This document shows positions 12,140-23,757 of a stretch of DNA of 64,000 bases, one piece after another; within the stretch, counting starts at the first letter, position 1, and each line of letters opens with the position of its first letter. The stretch is from Conus ventricosus (lineage: Eukaryota; Mollusca; Gastropoda; Neogastropoda; Conidae). The stretch covers positions 36,335,003 to 36,399,002 of the forward strand of contig CM031610.1 in NCBI GenBank assembly GCA_018398815.1. The letters run 5' to 3'. The notes under the pieces were generated by a model. It did not search any database, was not told where the DNA came from, and saw nothing but the letters and a program-made list of their open reading frames with translations. The translations under genes were made by a program, and so were the position numbers.

Positions 12140-12479
12140 TAAGCTGACTCACACTCACATACACTTTACAGGCATGCATGCACTCACACACAAACACATA
12201 CATACAACACACAAGCACACACACACAAATACACACACATCACGGCATACATGCATGAGCACACACACACACACACACACACACACCACCACACACCCCA
12301 CACACACACACACGCACCACACAAAGTGCATGAACGCGCGCACACACATTCACAAACACACACACACGCACATACACACACACACTGACTGAATGAAACC
12401 AATTTTTTGGTCAGATTCCCCATGGTTGTACTGACACACACACACACACACACACACAACCACACACTCACACACACAC

Positions 12480-12517
<38 letters not shown>

Positions 12518-12665
12518 GGAAAAGACCACACACACACACCACACACATGCACACACACATACACACACACACACATACACAACACATGCGCACACACACA
12601 CACACCACACACACACACACACAACACACACACACACGCACACACACCCCACTTTACTCACACAT
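12140..12665. repeat. Long (CA)n microsatellite block
   Basis: About 500 bp of CA-rich dinucleotides in three blocks, separated by short unique sequence at about 12385-12430. It lies within an intron of gene 1. Confidence 0.95.
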
Positions 12666-13089
12666 AAGCATGTGTGCATGCGCACACAGCATGCATGTAT
12701 GCACGCATGTACTCCGCATTCTGGTGTTTTACTTGAACAATAACTTTTCTGTTTTGAAAAACAGCTTTGTCTGTGCACAAACCATTGAAAAAACTTGCTC
12801 TTTGAAAATAGTGTAACTAGTACTTTGTTTTCATCTTACTTGTTGTGAAAAGCCGTAAACTTGCATATCTTATCTTGTTTTATTCACATAAATTTGGCAC
12901 CAGAAAGTCCCTTCCGTTTTATGTCCTATATTCAAACAAAGAAATTCCCTAAGCGCTCATTATCTTCTCCACAGGCACAGAAACTTAACCGGGCATTTAT
13001 AACAAAGTGTTAAGTTGTTTTTAAGTTCTTATTTTCTGAAGCAAACTTTGACCAGTGTACATCTTTTTTTTCTCTTTTTTTTTTAACAG

Positions 13090-13291
13090 AAAGTGAGATT
13101 TGAAGAACAGAAGGCTCAAGTGATCAAACCTCAGATGAAAGAAGTGAAAATCCCCAATGAAGCTCCGGACATGACCGCTCCCTGTTTGTGCGGATTTTCT
13201 GCCCAGATGACCTGCAGGATCAGTCGTTCTGCGATGCACGCTGACATGCAACGGACAGATCTTCAAGACTGGAATTCTAGACTCTGTGGAG
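13090..13291 (+). CDS. Exon of gene 1, beta-rich segment with frame breaks
   Basis: Acceptor TTTTTTTTAACAG is in phase with the previous exon. It reads KVRFEEQKAQVIKPQMKEVK then IPNEAPDMT, after which the coding signal shifts. FCPDDLQDQSFCDAR appears in one frame and LTCNGQIFKTGILDSVE in another. The last frame connects across the donor (GAG|GTGAGG) to the micro-exon at 13350. The alternating hydrophobic pattern looks like a beta-sandwich segment, perhaps C2-like; that is a guess. Confidence 0.65.
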
Positions 13292-13349
13292 GTGAGGAGG
13301 TGAGCGGATGACCGTAATGTGTTTTTTCCCTTTCTCTCATCCTCCTCAG

Positions 13350-13374
13350 TGGTTCGCTTACATGCTGATCATAG
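13350..13374 (+). CDS. 25-nt micro-exon of gene 1
   Basis: Flanked by TCTCATCCTCCTCAG and GTACAA. It reads WFAYMLII plus one base and follows in phase from ILDSVE of the preceding exon, only 58 bp upstream. It could alternatively be a longer exon whose donor was misjudged. Confidence 0.5.
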
Positions 13375-13637
13375 GTACAAGCTAATCCTGGTTAATGTTC
13401 TGCACGGGGCATTCCACAAGGAGCAACCAACATCAGGAAGTCATGTGGCAATTTACCTGAAGAGATACTGCACTGTACAAAGAAGTTGCAAAATGAGGCG
13501 ACTAAGGCGGAAATCTAAACAAATCTTTAAGAAAAAAGAATTAAAAGCACTGTATCCGCCAAACTTTGTACAAATGAATCACAAGACAAAACACGATGCA
13601 TTTCGCCCTTTTGGGGTTTTCCCTTCAGGCAAGATAA

Positions 13638-13765
13638 ACAACACTCAGGACAATGAAAATGAAGAATGAGCAATCACTTCTCTTATCGAATTTTGGGCGC
13701 CAGATGGGTGTTGAATGAGATTAGTGATTGCTCGTTCTTCACTTTGGTTTTTCCTGAGTGGTGTT
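13638..13765. repeat. Imperfect ~45-bp inverted repeat (foldback element)
   Basis: The arm at 13638-13682 contains CACTCAGGACAATGAAAATG and AGAATGAGCAATCACTT. Its reverse complement recurs with mismatches at 13717-13765 (TAGTGATTGCTCGTTCTTCA then CCTGAGTGGTGTT). The loop is about 34 bp. It would fold as a hairpin in RNA or DNA and may be a foldback MITE. Confidence 0.75.
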
Positions 13766-14047
13766 CATGTGTAAAATTTTCGTGATACCATATGCGCCAG
13801 ACTCCCAAAATGATTTTCCCGGGAATGTCAGACAAAACTCATGAAAGTGTGATACCGTTTTGAAAACAAAAGTAAGAGAAAGAACCCAACAGCTCCAAAT
13901 CAAACAAAATTTTGTAGTGAAAATGTAGTATTGGGAGGTGTGTTAGATGTGCATGTTTCTTTTTGTGAGCTGTTGGTATTTATGACTGACCACCTTGGTC
14001 ACGCTCCCGCATTGTGAAGATCTGAACATTAATGGAATCATCGCCAT

Positions 14048-14233
14048 TTACACTTGAATCAGTTTCAAACAGATCTGTGTTTTCTGTACTGATGTTTTAG
14101 CCATAAACATTTACACTTGAATCAATTTCAGACAGATCTGTGTTTTCTATACTGATGTTTTTTAGCCTAATCATTTACACTTGGATCAATTTTCAGACAG
14201 ATCTGTGTTTTCTGTATGATGTTTTAGTCATTG
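14048..14233. repeat. Three tandem copies of a ~62-bp unit
   Basis: Copies start at about 14048, 14110 and 14173, each with TTTACACTTGAATCAATTTC, then CAGATCTGTGTTTTCT and a GATGTTTTAG end. Units are 62-64 bp with few substitutions. Confidence 0.9.
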
Positions 14234-14717
14234 TTGTCCACTTGGTGGTTTCCCGGCCTCCACTTTCTGCTCAGCCCCTGTTGGGGTAATCTGTATGGAA
14301 ATAAAACATAGAGGTATCTTGGGCATGGGACAGGTATCTTGGGCATGGGAAATGGAGGGTATTGGCAGATCTATGGTTAACTCTCAAACATTTTTGATAT
14401 TATTTTTTGCATTTTGCATGTCGGATGTTCTTTTTTTCGTAACATTCTGTGCATTATTTCTTAAAATAATATTTTTGTGATGATGTGTCTATTTTGGGTT
14501 TTTTTAGGCGATATATTGCTTCAGATAACAAAAATGTTGTTTTAAATACCCTAATTTTCCCGGGGAAGAAAAACTGTCGATCACCGGTGATCAAAATTCA
14601 AGGGAAAGAACTGAAGGGGAATTAAAGGTTATATTTCAAAGAAAGGATGCACAAAAAAGAGAAGAAAAAAAATAATGTGTAATTGTATTTGAGGGGAATT
14701 AAAGTGTTACTTTACAG

Positions 14718-14780
14718 GAACACATGCCAGAACCTGCTCCTAAGAAAACCCGGGAGTGGGAATATGAGACAGCACCGAAG
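14718..14780 (+). CDS. 63-nt exon of gene 1
   Basis: Lies between TTACTTTACAG and GTAATA. Exactly 21 codons in frame, with no stop: EHMPEPAPKKTREWEYETAP then K. A basic/acidic linker-like segment. Confidence 0.65.
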
Positions 14781-15621
14781 GTAATACATGTGTGTGTGTT
14801 TAACTCTGATATATATATGTGTATATCTATCTATTATCTATATCTTTATCTGTATTACCCATGATGATGTTCTTTGATATGCATGTGCAAATGCAAATGT
14901 TATTCCACTCATGCTTGAACATGTGCATACACAGACACCAGTGTATCTCTGTGTACATGGGCACACGCACACCCCAAAACACAAACACACACACACACCA
15001 CAACCCCACTCGTGTATGCTTGATCAAAACCCTTTTTGATTAAGTATTCCCTGTCTGAGTCATCCACCTCCTCTTCCTCTCCCTCCTTTTTTTTTTGGTA
15101 TTTGTTAGTGCACGCTTTTTTGAAACAGGTTAACTTTTATGCATGATTACATTCCATTCGTTTAAAACAAAAAACTATGATAACTTGAAAGATGTTTGTG
15201 AAAGATTCACTTTATTATGATTTCTTGAATAGGGTTTGTGAAAGACTCGCTTTGTCCAACACTATCAAAAGTGAACAATATCACCATGTTGACAAGTATT
15301 TTGAACTTTATCTATTTTACATGCAGTACGTCCAGATTTAGCTTTTGAATTTTATTAACATTTATGCTTTATTTAGTGTGAGAGATACCTATGTGCAACA
15401 TTCAGAGCTAAAGGGGGAGGAGAAGGGTAGAAGGTAGACATCCCAATGGTATTTAAAAAAAAAAATATCCATCAAACCCAAAAGTGGGATGGAAAGAAGG
15501 GGATAGGGGATGGAAAGGGTTTGGCAGGGAGGCATCAGATTGTATGTGTGAATTGACTTTAAGATGGCAGTCGGATTTAGAAAGGTGGGGAGGAAGTGGC
15601 AGATGAGACAACGACTTTCTT

Positions 15622-15890
15622 TGAATACTGTGTGTAAGAGCTGTAAAGAGAACCTTATGCTGTTGACAGGTCCAAGCTGTTTGCTGTTTGTGTGAATACT
15701 TTGTGTAAGAGCTGTAAAGAGAACCTTGTGCTGTTGAAGGTCCAAGTGTTTGCTGTTTGTGTGAATACTGTGTGTAGAGCTGTAAAGAGAACCTTGTGCT
15801 GTTGACAGGTCCAAGCTGTTTGCTGTTTGTGTGAATATGTGTGTAAGAGCTGTAAAGAAACCCTTTTGCTGTTGACAGGTCCAAAAGCAG
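15622..15890. repeat. Four ~70-bp tandem repeats that include a splice acceptor
   Basis: The unit runs through TTTGCTGTTTGTGTGAATAC, AAGAGCTGTAAAGAGAACC and TGCTGTTGACAGGTCCAA. Copies end near 15683, 15752, 15820 and 15890. In the last copy TTGACAG|GTCCAA is the acceptor of the exon at 15879. Copies 1 and 3 keep the same acceptor-like string; copy 2 has lost it (GTTGAAGG). Confidence 0.9.
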
Positions 15891-15915
15891 AGGAAGGCCC
15901 AAAGAAATCTAAAAA
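15879..15915 (+). CDS. 37-nt Lys-rich exon of gene 1
   Basis: It follows CCCTTTTGCTGTTGACAG and ends AAAAA|GTAATG. The likely frame gives PKAEEGPKKSK. The exon start is shared with a tandem repeat, so the exact acceptor in use could differ. Confidence 0.5.
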
Positions 15916-16029
15916 GTAATGTATTTCAACTTTTGTTTTCTTCTGTTTTATCACTTTTTGTTTCTTCTTTATTCCGTTGGGTTTGGTTTTCATTCTGTCA
16001 CGTGTTTGTAACTTGTATGTATATTTTCA

Positions 16030-16032
<3 letters not shown>

Positions 16033-16097
<65 letters not shown>

Positions 16098-16100
16098 ACA
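16033..16100. repeat. (TG)n microsatellite
   Basis: About 68 bp of nearly pure TG. Confidence 0.95.
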
Positions 16101-16422
16101 TGCGCTGACACCTGTGTGAATGTTTACATTTTCACACAGGTTAAGTGAAATTGTTGTGTGGTTAAAAACCATTTCCAAAATTCATGCTTGGTAACACTAG
16201 CATACATTCCCACACTTACATTGTAGATTACTTTTGGAAATTTTTTGTGACATCATGTAGACATGGTTTTGTGATCAAGTTTTTGATTTGACTTCTTTAT
16301 GACTCCCTCTCCACATCCTGGCCGTCCTTCTCCAATTATCATATTGTCCACAATATCATGGCCTCTCAATCATACACTAAAAATAAAAAAATTTCATTCA
16401 ATCCTGTTCCCTTTTTCTACAG

Positions 16423-16589
16423 ATTCAAGGAGTTTGAACTGAAACTGCCGGATGAGGTTCCGCCTGGCACGCTGAAAATGAAGCACGCTGTTGACGATCC
16501 TGAAAATTTTGCAGATTGCAGTTCACCAGGGCCCGTATGAGGAACTCTTTGCCATGGCAACAATTGACTTTGCTGATATCAAAGAACTG
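16423..16589 (+). CDS. Exon of gene 1, one frame break
   Basis: Acceptor CCCTTTTTCTACAG and donor GTGTGT. After one phase base it reads FKEFELKLPDEVPPGTLKMK then HAVDDPENFAD. The frame then shifts near 16510 to QIAVHQGPYEELFAMATIDF then ADIKEL. Both halves have the same charged, folded-domain composition, so one indel inside the exon is the simplest reading. Family not recognised. Confidence 0.7.
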
Positions 16590-17215
16590 GTGTGTTGAAT
16601 GTGTTACGGTTGTAGACTTCTTGTTTCAGTCTCAGCAGAGATTTTGCCAAGAGTGATGTGACGAAACAGAATGGGGCTAAATCGTTTGTTTCTTTCCACA
16701 AATGTGCAGAAAACAACGAATATTATCAATATGGTTTTGATTGTTACACGTTACTTCACATGATTTTTATGACAATCAAAAATATTAGAAGGTATTGTTA
16801 TCATTTCATCCCATTCTTTTTTGCTCTCAACTGTAACCTAAAACGTTCTCAAATGTAATCTGTAAAGCCGCAGTAAACAGTACACTCACAAAGGGATTGA
16901 GTAATGTTTTGATTACATAATATCAAAAAGATATGCAAACAAATGACCACCCCGAAAAATTATGATTTTTACTGTGGAAGCATACAAATATCTTGGAATG
17001 ATAACACTTTCGAATTAATAACCATGAGCGGAACATTTTCTTTAAATAGAACATTTTTTGGATATTCCTATGGAATGTAGTTTGACCCAGTTGCTTTAAA
17101 ACGAAATATGAGTCGAAGAGTTCAGTTTCTCTTGACTTAAAAAAAGCTGTCATGATAATGTTGGGTGGGTACATTTTGCCCGTTTCATGTAACTATAAAC
17201 ATTCTTCGTGTGCAG

Positions 17216-17537
17216 CCCCTTCAGACAATCTATTTACCCCCTCCTGTGGGAGACGATGAGGTGCTTTGATCCATTCACAAGCTGGGTCACTGTCAGACAC
17301 GGGGGGAAATTTTGACGACTTGTCCGACTCCATCGATCTAATGCTGCCTGACGAGGGGGATCACAGCAGCTCCATTCAGTCTCAGGACGACCCCGCACGT
17401 GACATTGAGGCTCTGCCCCTTTCCCCTTGTACTCGCTGCATGCAGCGAAGGCAGATGCACTGCACAAACCATGCGGGACTCTGCTTTAGTGATGTTGGGG
17501 AAGAGAGAAAGGCCCCCCTCCTTTAAACAGGCAAATA
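17216..17537 (+). CDS. Exon of gene 1, Ser/Asp-rich; 3' end uncertain
   Basis: Acceptor TTCTTCGTGTGCAG, then PLQTIYLPPPVGDDEVL. A frame shift near 17268 is followed by HSQAGSLSDTGGNFDDLSDS and IDLMLPDEGDHSSSIQSQDD. The exon runs to a donor that I cannot fix (GTAGAA at 17538 is one option). Low-complexity acidic/Ser sequence suggests a disordered linker. Confidence 0.55.
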
Positions 17538-17659
17538 GGTAGAATTGTGGGTTGAAACTCATGGTATCAAAACTTGTGATTTTTAGAAGAAAAAAGCTAT
17601 GGCAGCTAGATGTTTTTTAAGCAAGTGTTTGCACTCTGAACTAGCAGTGTTAAATCTCT

Positions 17660-18150
17660 GAACAAAGACCTTAGAATAAAGACTCCTTTTATTTTAAGAC
17701 ATGTTTTTTCTGGATTTTTTTGGTCTTTATCTATACTACATTTGTCTCCTGATAAAAATACACTTTTCTTTAAGATCTGTTCTGATGAGACTTCTTGTCT
17801 TTGCCTCCAACAGATTTATCTCCCCACAAAGATTGTTTCTGTTAAAGATTTTTTTGTTTCTGGAACATTTGTGTTGGCCTTAATAAATTTACCCCCCATT
17901 AAGGGCTGTCTTCTGTCCAAAGACCTATTTTTGGGGGAATATTTTTGTCTTTGTCAGTAACAGAATCACCATCCAGTAAAGATTCCTTTGTTTAAACACT
18001 TGGTTTCCAGGAACATTTTTTTCTTTTGTCTATATCAGATTTTTTTTCTCCCCACCATCCTTACCACCTTTCTGTTGAGACCAGTTTGTTTGAAACGTTT
18101 TTGTCATGCCCAAAATGCAAGTCACCTTAAGGGAAAATTTAAGACATCTT
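17660..18150. repeat. Degenerate ~75-bp tandem repeat, array A
   Basis: Diverged units of the form TTTTTCTGGAACATTTTT, then CTTTGTCTATACTAGATTTA, then CTCCCATTAAAGACT. The same unit recurs in array B at 25630-26400. Confidence 0.75.
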
Positions 18151-18685
18151 TTGAGGACTTTAATTTTTGTTGAAGGTGTTACTGAGGGTCCCACTGCAGT
18201 CGACAGACAGTTGTTTAAAGTATGCTTAAACTGGATTTGGTTTTTATTTGTTGTTTTCTGGTTTCTTTGGCTATGGTGAAACAAGCCACCTACATTGTTC
18301 ATGCGTTAAAATGAAAAAATGTTGCTTACCTACAATTAAACAAAGAAGGCTTGTAAGCTTCCCCTGTATAGGCATGGAGACAAGTTCAGAAATTTATCTA
18401 AATTCTTTATGCAGTGTTACCGCAGGTCTGTACTTGGAATCAGTCTAGGAAGAAAATCAACTCAAAGAATTGATTATTTTAAAAGGAAATGTAACCTGCA
18501 GGAACATGGGTGTGTATGACCTGTCTTTGACCTGACGGGAATCGACCCCCAACACCACGTCAAGGAAGACCTCCATTAAAGGGGACTGTAGACCGCTCAG
18601 CCTCAGCCATTACTTTTACTCTGGGTTTCAAGAGGTAAATCATTGTATCACTTAACATTTTGTGGAAATGATAATGTCAGTGTTT
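18151..18685. other. Intronic sequence without recognised content
   Basis: AT-rich sequence between repeat array A and the MITE-like element. No splice-bounded exon was found. Confidence 0.45.
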
Positions 18686-19183
18686 ATGTTATGCATAATC
18701 CATGTTCCTGTGCAGTTCACGAACTGTGCAAAACTTTGCATAATACATAAACTTTGCATTGCTTTATGCATAAATTAAACAAAGACAGTATCCAATTCAG
18801 GCTCTTTGATTTATAATCCACATCATTTTGATGCAAACAAAATACATGATGATCTCATGCTGAAATTAAGCTGATTGAATAAGAAGGAACAGAATAGTAA
18901 AGCAACTGCTGAAGTGTGAATTTTTCATGCGCTAACCAGACAACTTGTGTCCTAGTTTTTTTATGTGATGTGGAAAAAAGCAGTGATTTTGACAAGATTT
19001 TCATTTGAATTTAACCTCATAATTAAAGACAACATTATCATGTTTGCATCGAAGGTGAAGTGAACTCTAAATGGAGAGAATAGGGTTTTTCATAAATTAA
19101 GCAATGCTGTTGCCAAAGTCAGGTATTATGCAAAATTTTGCGCAGTATGTGAATTGCAAGGGAACATGGATTATGTGTAACAT
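18686..19183. mobile_element. MITE-like element with ~95-bp terminal inverted repeats
   Basis: The left end (ATGTTATGCATAATCCATGT) and the reverse complement of the right end (ATGTTACACATAATCCATGT) match. The match extends with scattered differences through a GCAAAATTTTGCATAATA-like core to about 18780 and 19085. The ~500-bp element has no open reading frame. A target-site duplication could not be defined with confidence. Confidence 0.75.
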
Positions 19184-19266
19184 TTAAATGCTATGTCACT
19201 GAATAACGTTTTCTAGCATTCAGAAAACATAGCCCTGCTATTACTGTCTCTCTCTCTGCTTCTTTG

Positions 19267-19267
19267 T

Positions 19268-19328
<61 letters not shown>

Positions 19329-19350
19329 GTGTGTGTACATGTGTGCGTGT
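19267..19350. repeat. (TG)n microsatellite
   Basis: About 80 bp of TG with two short interruptions. A second TG tract lies at 19705-19830, immediately after the next exon's donor. Confidence 0.95.
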
Positions 19351-19604
19351 ATGTGTTTACACATATGCATGTGGAAAAAAAGGGGGATTGAACTCTTATG
19401 AACGGATATTCATTGAGTGATAACTTTCAGTAACATCAGTGCTACCAGTACTTTATTAGAGACAGGTTTTGTTTGTTTGTTTGTGTGTTTTGTCTTTCAA
19501 AACTGAAATGAATTTATTCTTTTATTATACCTTAACGAGTATGTACATATTCACTCGTTATTACTGACTCATCTTTCTGTTTAAATGATCTGTTCGTTTT
19601 ACAG

Positions 19605-19684
19605 GAGACTATAGCCAAAGATGAATATGATCGCCTGGTATCTGAACATCAGGAGGAGCTGCAATACATCCAAGAAGAATATGA
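19605..19684 (+). CDS. Coiled-coil exon of gene 1
   Basis: Acceptor TGTTCGTTTTACAG and donor GTTAGT. It reads ETIAKDEYDRLVSEHQEELQ then YIQEEY plus GA. The GA joins the first base of the next exon (G) to make Glu. A clear alpha-helical heptad-like pattern with no stop. Confidence 0.8.
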
Positions 19685-20551
19685 GTTAGTATTGATGTTC
19701 AGTCACTTTGTGTGTGTGCGTGTGAGTGTGTGTGTGTGTGTGTGTGTAGGTCGTTGTGTGTGTATACATCTACAAACATCTGTGTGTGTGTGATGGACAC
19801 ACATGCATGTGTATATATGTGTATGTGTATGCATGCATGCTTTCATACATGATTTTTGAGTTTAAAGTATTTCCTCATCTTCTTTGCTGGTTTTGTTTCA
19901 TGTTATATGCTGCCATGGTGTCATATTATTGGTCATATTTAGGAAATTGAAACTGAATCTTTATTGTTTACAAATATGTTAATCCTTAATACAGGGATTG
20001 GCAAAACTTTTGGGGTAAACAAACAGACAAGAACATGAAATCAATTTAAGAAAAAAAAACACCTTCACTGAGTTATACTGAGATCATACTGTAATGAAAC
20101 ATATTTTGTTTGCATACACACACTAATATCATTCCAAGACCACCCCTTTTCATATAACAAGTGTTTATCCAGAACTGATTCATGTTTATCCAGACTTACT
20201 CATACTCACTTGGTGAGCAGTACATTGAACAGTATTTTTATTGCTTGTTGGATGAATGGAGATTGCGAACTTGAAAATCCTGATGGCGTTTTCACGTGCA
20301 CAATAGGTAGAAGTTTGTTTTGTTATGCCTTTTTCGCATAGGGCATAACTTGATGAAATATAATTGATCTATTTTGATACCCATGTCACAGTCAGCACAG
20401 AGTCTGTCCTGTGTAGGAATGCCATTTTTTTTTGCCCAGCTGAATTTGTAGGCTGTGTTTGCTGCATAACATTTGATAGGTGTTAAAACATGAATATTGG
20501 GCAAAACTTTATGTACTTTTCTCACCGAAATTTTGGTTAAAATTTTACTAC

Positions 20552-20610
20552 ACACACATACATGCACGCACGCGCACACGCGAACGCACGCACACACACA
20601 CACAGACACA

Positions 20611-20664
<54 letters not shown>
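20552..20664. repeat. (CA)n microsatellite
   Basis: CA and CG-containing CA tract, followed by (CT)n and (CACT)n. Confidence 0.95.
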
Positions 20665-20666
<2 letters not shown>

Positions 20667-20813
20667 TTCTCTCTCACTCACTCACTCAAACAGGAATAAA
20701 TAACAAGGAAGGAAAGGAGGAAGGAGAGAGTCAAACAGCAGAATTACCACAGCCATGCATGAAACTTAAAAGGCTCCACCTCATCTCTATCTTCCGGTGT
20801 CCTTGGTCATCAG

Positions 20814-21100
20814 GAAACGACTACAGGAGCTGATGCAGAGCTTGCAGGCCATGCAGGAGGAGAACATTGCCCTCTCCCAGCAGCAACAGCAGCAGATCCT
20901 TCGCCCTCTCTCGGCTGGCAGCCGCGGCAGCCGGGCGAGTCGTAGCAGCACTCCGGCATCACCGGGTCCTGTCACCTTCCACAGCCCGGTGACCAGCAAG
21001 AAAGGTCTCTCCCCTCAGACACTCACCCTGGAGAAGACGCTCTCGGACGTGACAGGGGCGGTGATGTCTCTTTGCCGGAAACTGCCAGCAGCAAGTTGAG
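20814..21100 (+). CDS. Coiled-coil and Ser/Arg/Gln-rich exon of gene 1
   Basis: Acceptor CCTTGGTCATCAG; phase continues from the previous exon (GA|G). It reads EKRLQELMQSLQAMQEENIA then LSQQQQQQILRPL, a coiled coil ending in a Gln run. A Ser-rich linker follows (SAGSRGSRASRSSTPASPGP) and then SLTLEKTLSDVTGAVMSL-type helix residues (QTLTLEKTLSDVTGAVMS). The best donor is GAG|GTGTGG at 21101, but an in-frame TGA lies just before it, so an indel or a different donor must be assumed. The Gypsy-type element begins within about 145 bp. Confidence 0.75.
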
Positions 21101-21242
21101 GTGTGGAGATGATGAATGGTTATCTTTCTTTCTTAAGTTCCTGCTGCTGAAGAGGTAACACTGAAGGCTGTGTGTCTCTGAGATGGTCAAAGTCCCATAA
21201 CCTATAACGGCTCTAGGGACTGTGATTGATCCTTCTACAAAT

Positions 21243-23752
21243 TCAGTTTTTCTGGCTTTTTGACAGCCCTGCCACTTTTGTGTGAAAAGCAACAGGTGAT
21301 GAGACTGGTGTAGGCTTCTGCCTCTTGAGAGGAGATTTCTTTGCTGGGGTGTCCGTCTTCGATGATGTTGGACCGTTCACTATCTGTCGAGGTTGTGGTG
21401 ATGGTGGCGGTTCTCGCGTCACTTCTGCTGTTGGTGGAGGTGAAACCACTGGAATCAGGTGACGTTGATTGCGACGTACGTTCCCTTGAGCGGTGTTGAT
21501 CACATATGATCTGGGGTTATGGTGTGGGGTTGAAACAGTTCCAAATCTGTCCAGATCTCTAATGTACACCTTCTGGGAAGATGCTAGTGGAGTCGCCTGT
21601 TTGGTGTTGTGACGTTTGTCGTAGTTCCGTTTTTGTTTCTCCTTTTGCATTGTTTCTCTGGCTTTCACGTTGGGGATGTTTGGTGTTTTGGGGGTGAGGG
21701 AGGAAGGGAGTGTGGGAAGGTTTGTCTGCAGTTTTCTTCCCATCAGGAGCTCAGCAGGTGAATACCCATTTTGGAGCGGAGATGCCCTGTATTGGAGAAG
21801 TGCAAGGTAGGGATCTTTGGTTTTCTTCAGCATGTTTTTGATGGTCTGTACAGCTCGTTCTGCTGCACCGTTGCTCTGGCTGTATCTTGGAGAGCTTGTT
21901 GTGTGAATGAAACCATACTCTTCTGCAAACTGCTGGAATTCTTGCGACGCAAACTGAGGTCCATTGTCAGATACTATGATGTCAGGTATCCCATGAACGG
22001 CGAGAATGCTTTTCAGCTTTCTGATGGTGTAGGAGCTGGTAAGCTTCTCCAGATGTCGGAATTCTGCCCAACGTGAGAAATAGTCCACCACTATCAGGTA
22101 GGTTTTTCCTTTCAGTTCGAACAAATCCATTCCCAGTCTGGACCATGGACGGTCTGGGAAAGATGATGGTAGAAGAGGTTCTTTTCTTTCTGGGCGGTGA
22201 ATGGCACATGTGTTGCATTTGTTCACCATCTCTTCTATCTGACTGGAAAGAGAAGGCCACCAAACTGATGAGGTAGCAAGTGTTCGTGTCTTGGTGATGC
22301 CTAGGTGTCCGCGGTGGAGTTTTTCCAGTGTTTCTAGTCTCAGATTTCTGGGCATCACAATGCGAGAGTCGTAGAGAAGCAAATCATCTACAAGTGTGAA
22401 GTGTTGCTTATTCTGCCAGTAGGGTTTCAGTAGTTGGTTTTCTGGCATGTAAGCTGGCCATCCACTCTCACAGTAGTTGCGAATTTGAGACAGTTCTTCA
22501 TCAGCTTTCTGTGCTGCTGATATTTCTTGCAGTTTTTTGCTAGATACAGGGTGTGATTCTGTACACTGGTCTGTGAAGTTTGTCACATGAGAAATGAAGC
22601 TGATGTCATCTTCATTTGGTTTCGATACGGGTGCACGGGAAAGTGCATCTGCTGTGATTTGTTGCTTTCCCGACACATGCACGACTTTCACATCGTACCG
22701 CATAAGCCTCATGCGGAAACGTAGGATGCGAGGTGGCATCTTGTGAAGTTCTTTGGAGTTGAGGGGGGGCACTAGAGGTTTGTGATCTGTCTCTAGTGTC
22801 ACATGAAGACCTAGGATGTAGTTCTGTAGTCTTTCACAGGCCCATGTTGCTGCCAGTGCTTCCTTTTCGATGGTAGCATATCTCTGCTCAGTTTCTGAGA
22901 GGGATCTGGAAATGTAGCAAATGGGTCTGCGGGTGCCGTCTTCTTGCTTCTGGAACATGACTGCGCCAATGCCTGAGTTTGATGCGTCAGCTGCGATGAT
23001 TGTTTCGCGCTGAGTTGAGTAGTGCGCAAGAACTGGCGGAGAGCTAAGGAGTTTTCTTATCTCTTGGAATGCCATTTCTTGTGTCGGGCCCCAGGTCCAC
23101 TGAGTATCTTTTCGTAGCAGCGTACGAAGAGGAGCAGTGATGCTGGCAAGTTCAGGCGTAAATTTGGCAAGTTGATTCAGCATTCCCATCAGTCTCTGAA
23201 GTTCAGTGACATTCTTCGGTTGTGGGAACTCGTGTATGGCCTTCACTTTCTCTGGGTCTGCGTGAATGCCATCACCGTCGATGATGTGACCAAGGAAGCG
23301 AACTGATGACTTGGAGAATTCACATTTCTCGTTCAATGTCAGGCCAGCTTCTTGCAGTCGTTGAAGCACTGATCTCAATATCTGATCATGTGTTGCCTGG
23401 TCAGCAGCATGAACCAACACATCGTCCATGTGACAGATGACTCCTTCCAGGCCTGTGAGAATATCTGACATTGCTCTTTGAAATACCTCACTGGCAGAAC
23501 TGATGCCCATGGGGAGCCTGTTGAAGGCAAAGCGTCCTTCATTAGTGACGAACGTAGTGAGTGTTTTGGATTCTCAGAAAGTTCCATTTGCCAAAACCCG
23601 CTGCGGGCATCAAGCTTACTAAACACCTTTGATCCAGCAAGCTTGGCGAGGTTTTCATCTACAGAGGCCATTGGGTGAATTTCTCTTTTCACCGCTTTGT
23701 TGAGGTTGGTGTAGTCGATGCAGATGCGGACGGAGCCATTTGGCTTTGGCAC
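21243..23752 (-). pseudogene. Gypsy-type pol: RT, RNase H, integrase, with frame breaks
   Basis: The RT core opens with a PKPNGSVRICIDY motif near 23740 and SKLDARSGFWQ near 23620. A frame break near 23570 comes before the MDD catalytic box at about 23425. RNase H starts with AADASNSGIGAV near 22990 and has TDHKPLV. Integrase shows the HHCC finger (HRGHLGI ... CNTCAIHR) near 22310-22200 and the DDE core: MDLF near 22120, SDNGPQF near 21970, and a Glu about 36 residues further on (GAAERAVQTIKN). The C-terminus is Pro-rich. The 755-residue part from RNase H to the end is open; only the start of RT is broken. Confidence 0.9.
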
Positions 23753-23757
23753 GACAA

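Noticed and set aside
13090..13374. C2-domain assignment for gene 1
   Set aside because: The beta-rich look is suggestive but rests on fragments in shifted frames; no C2 calcium-binding motif is visible.
15389..15993. Overlapping minus-strand frames with FSLQLLHTVFTQTANS-type repeats
   Set aside because: Translation of the ~70-bp tandem repeat antisense to gene 1.
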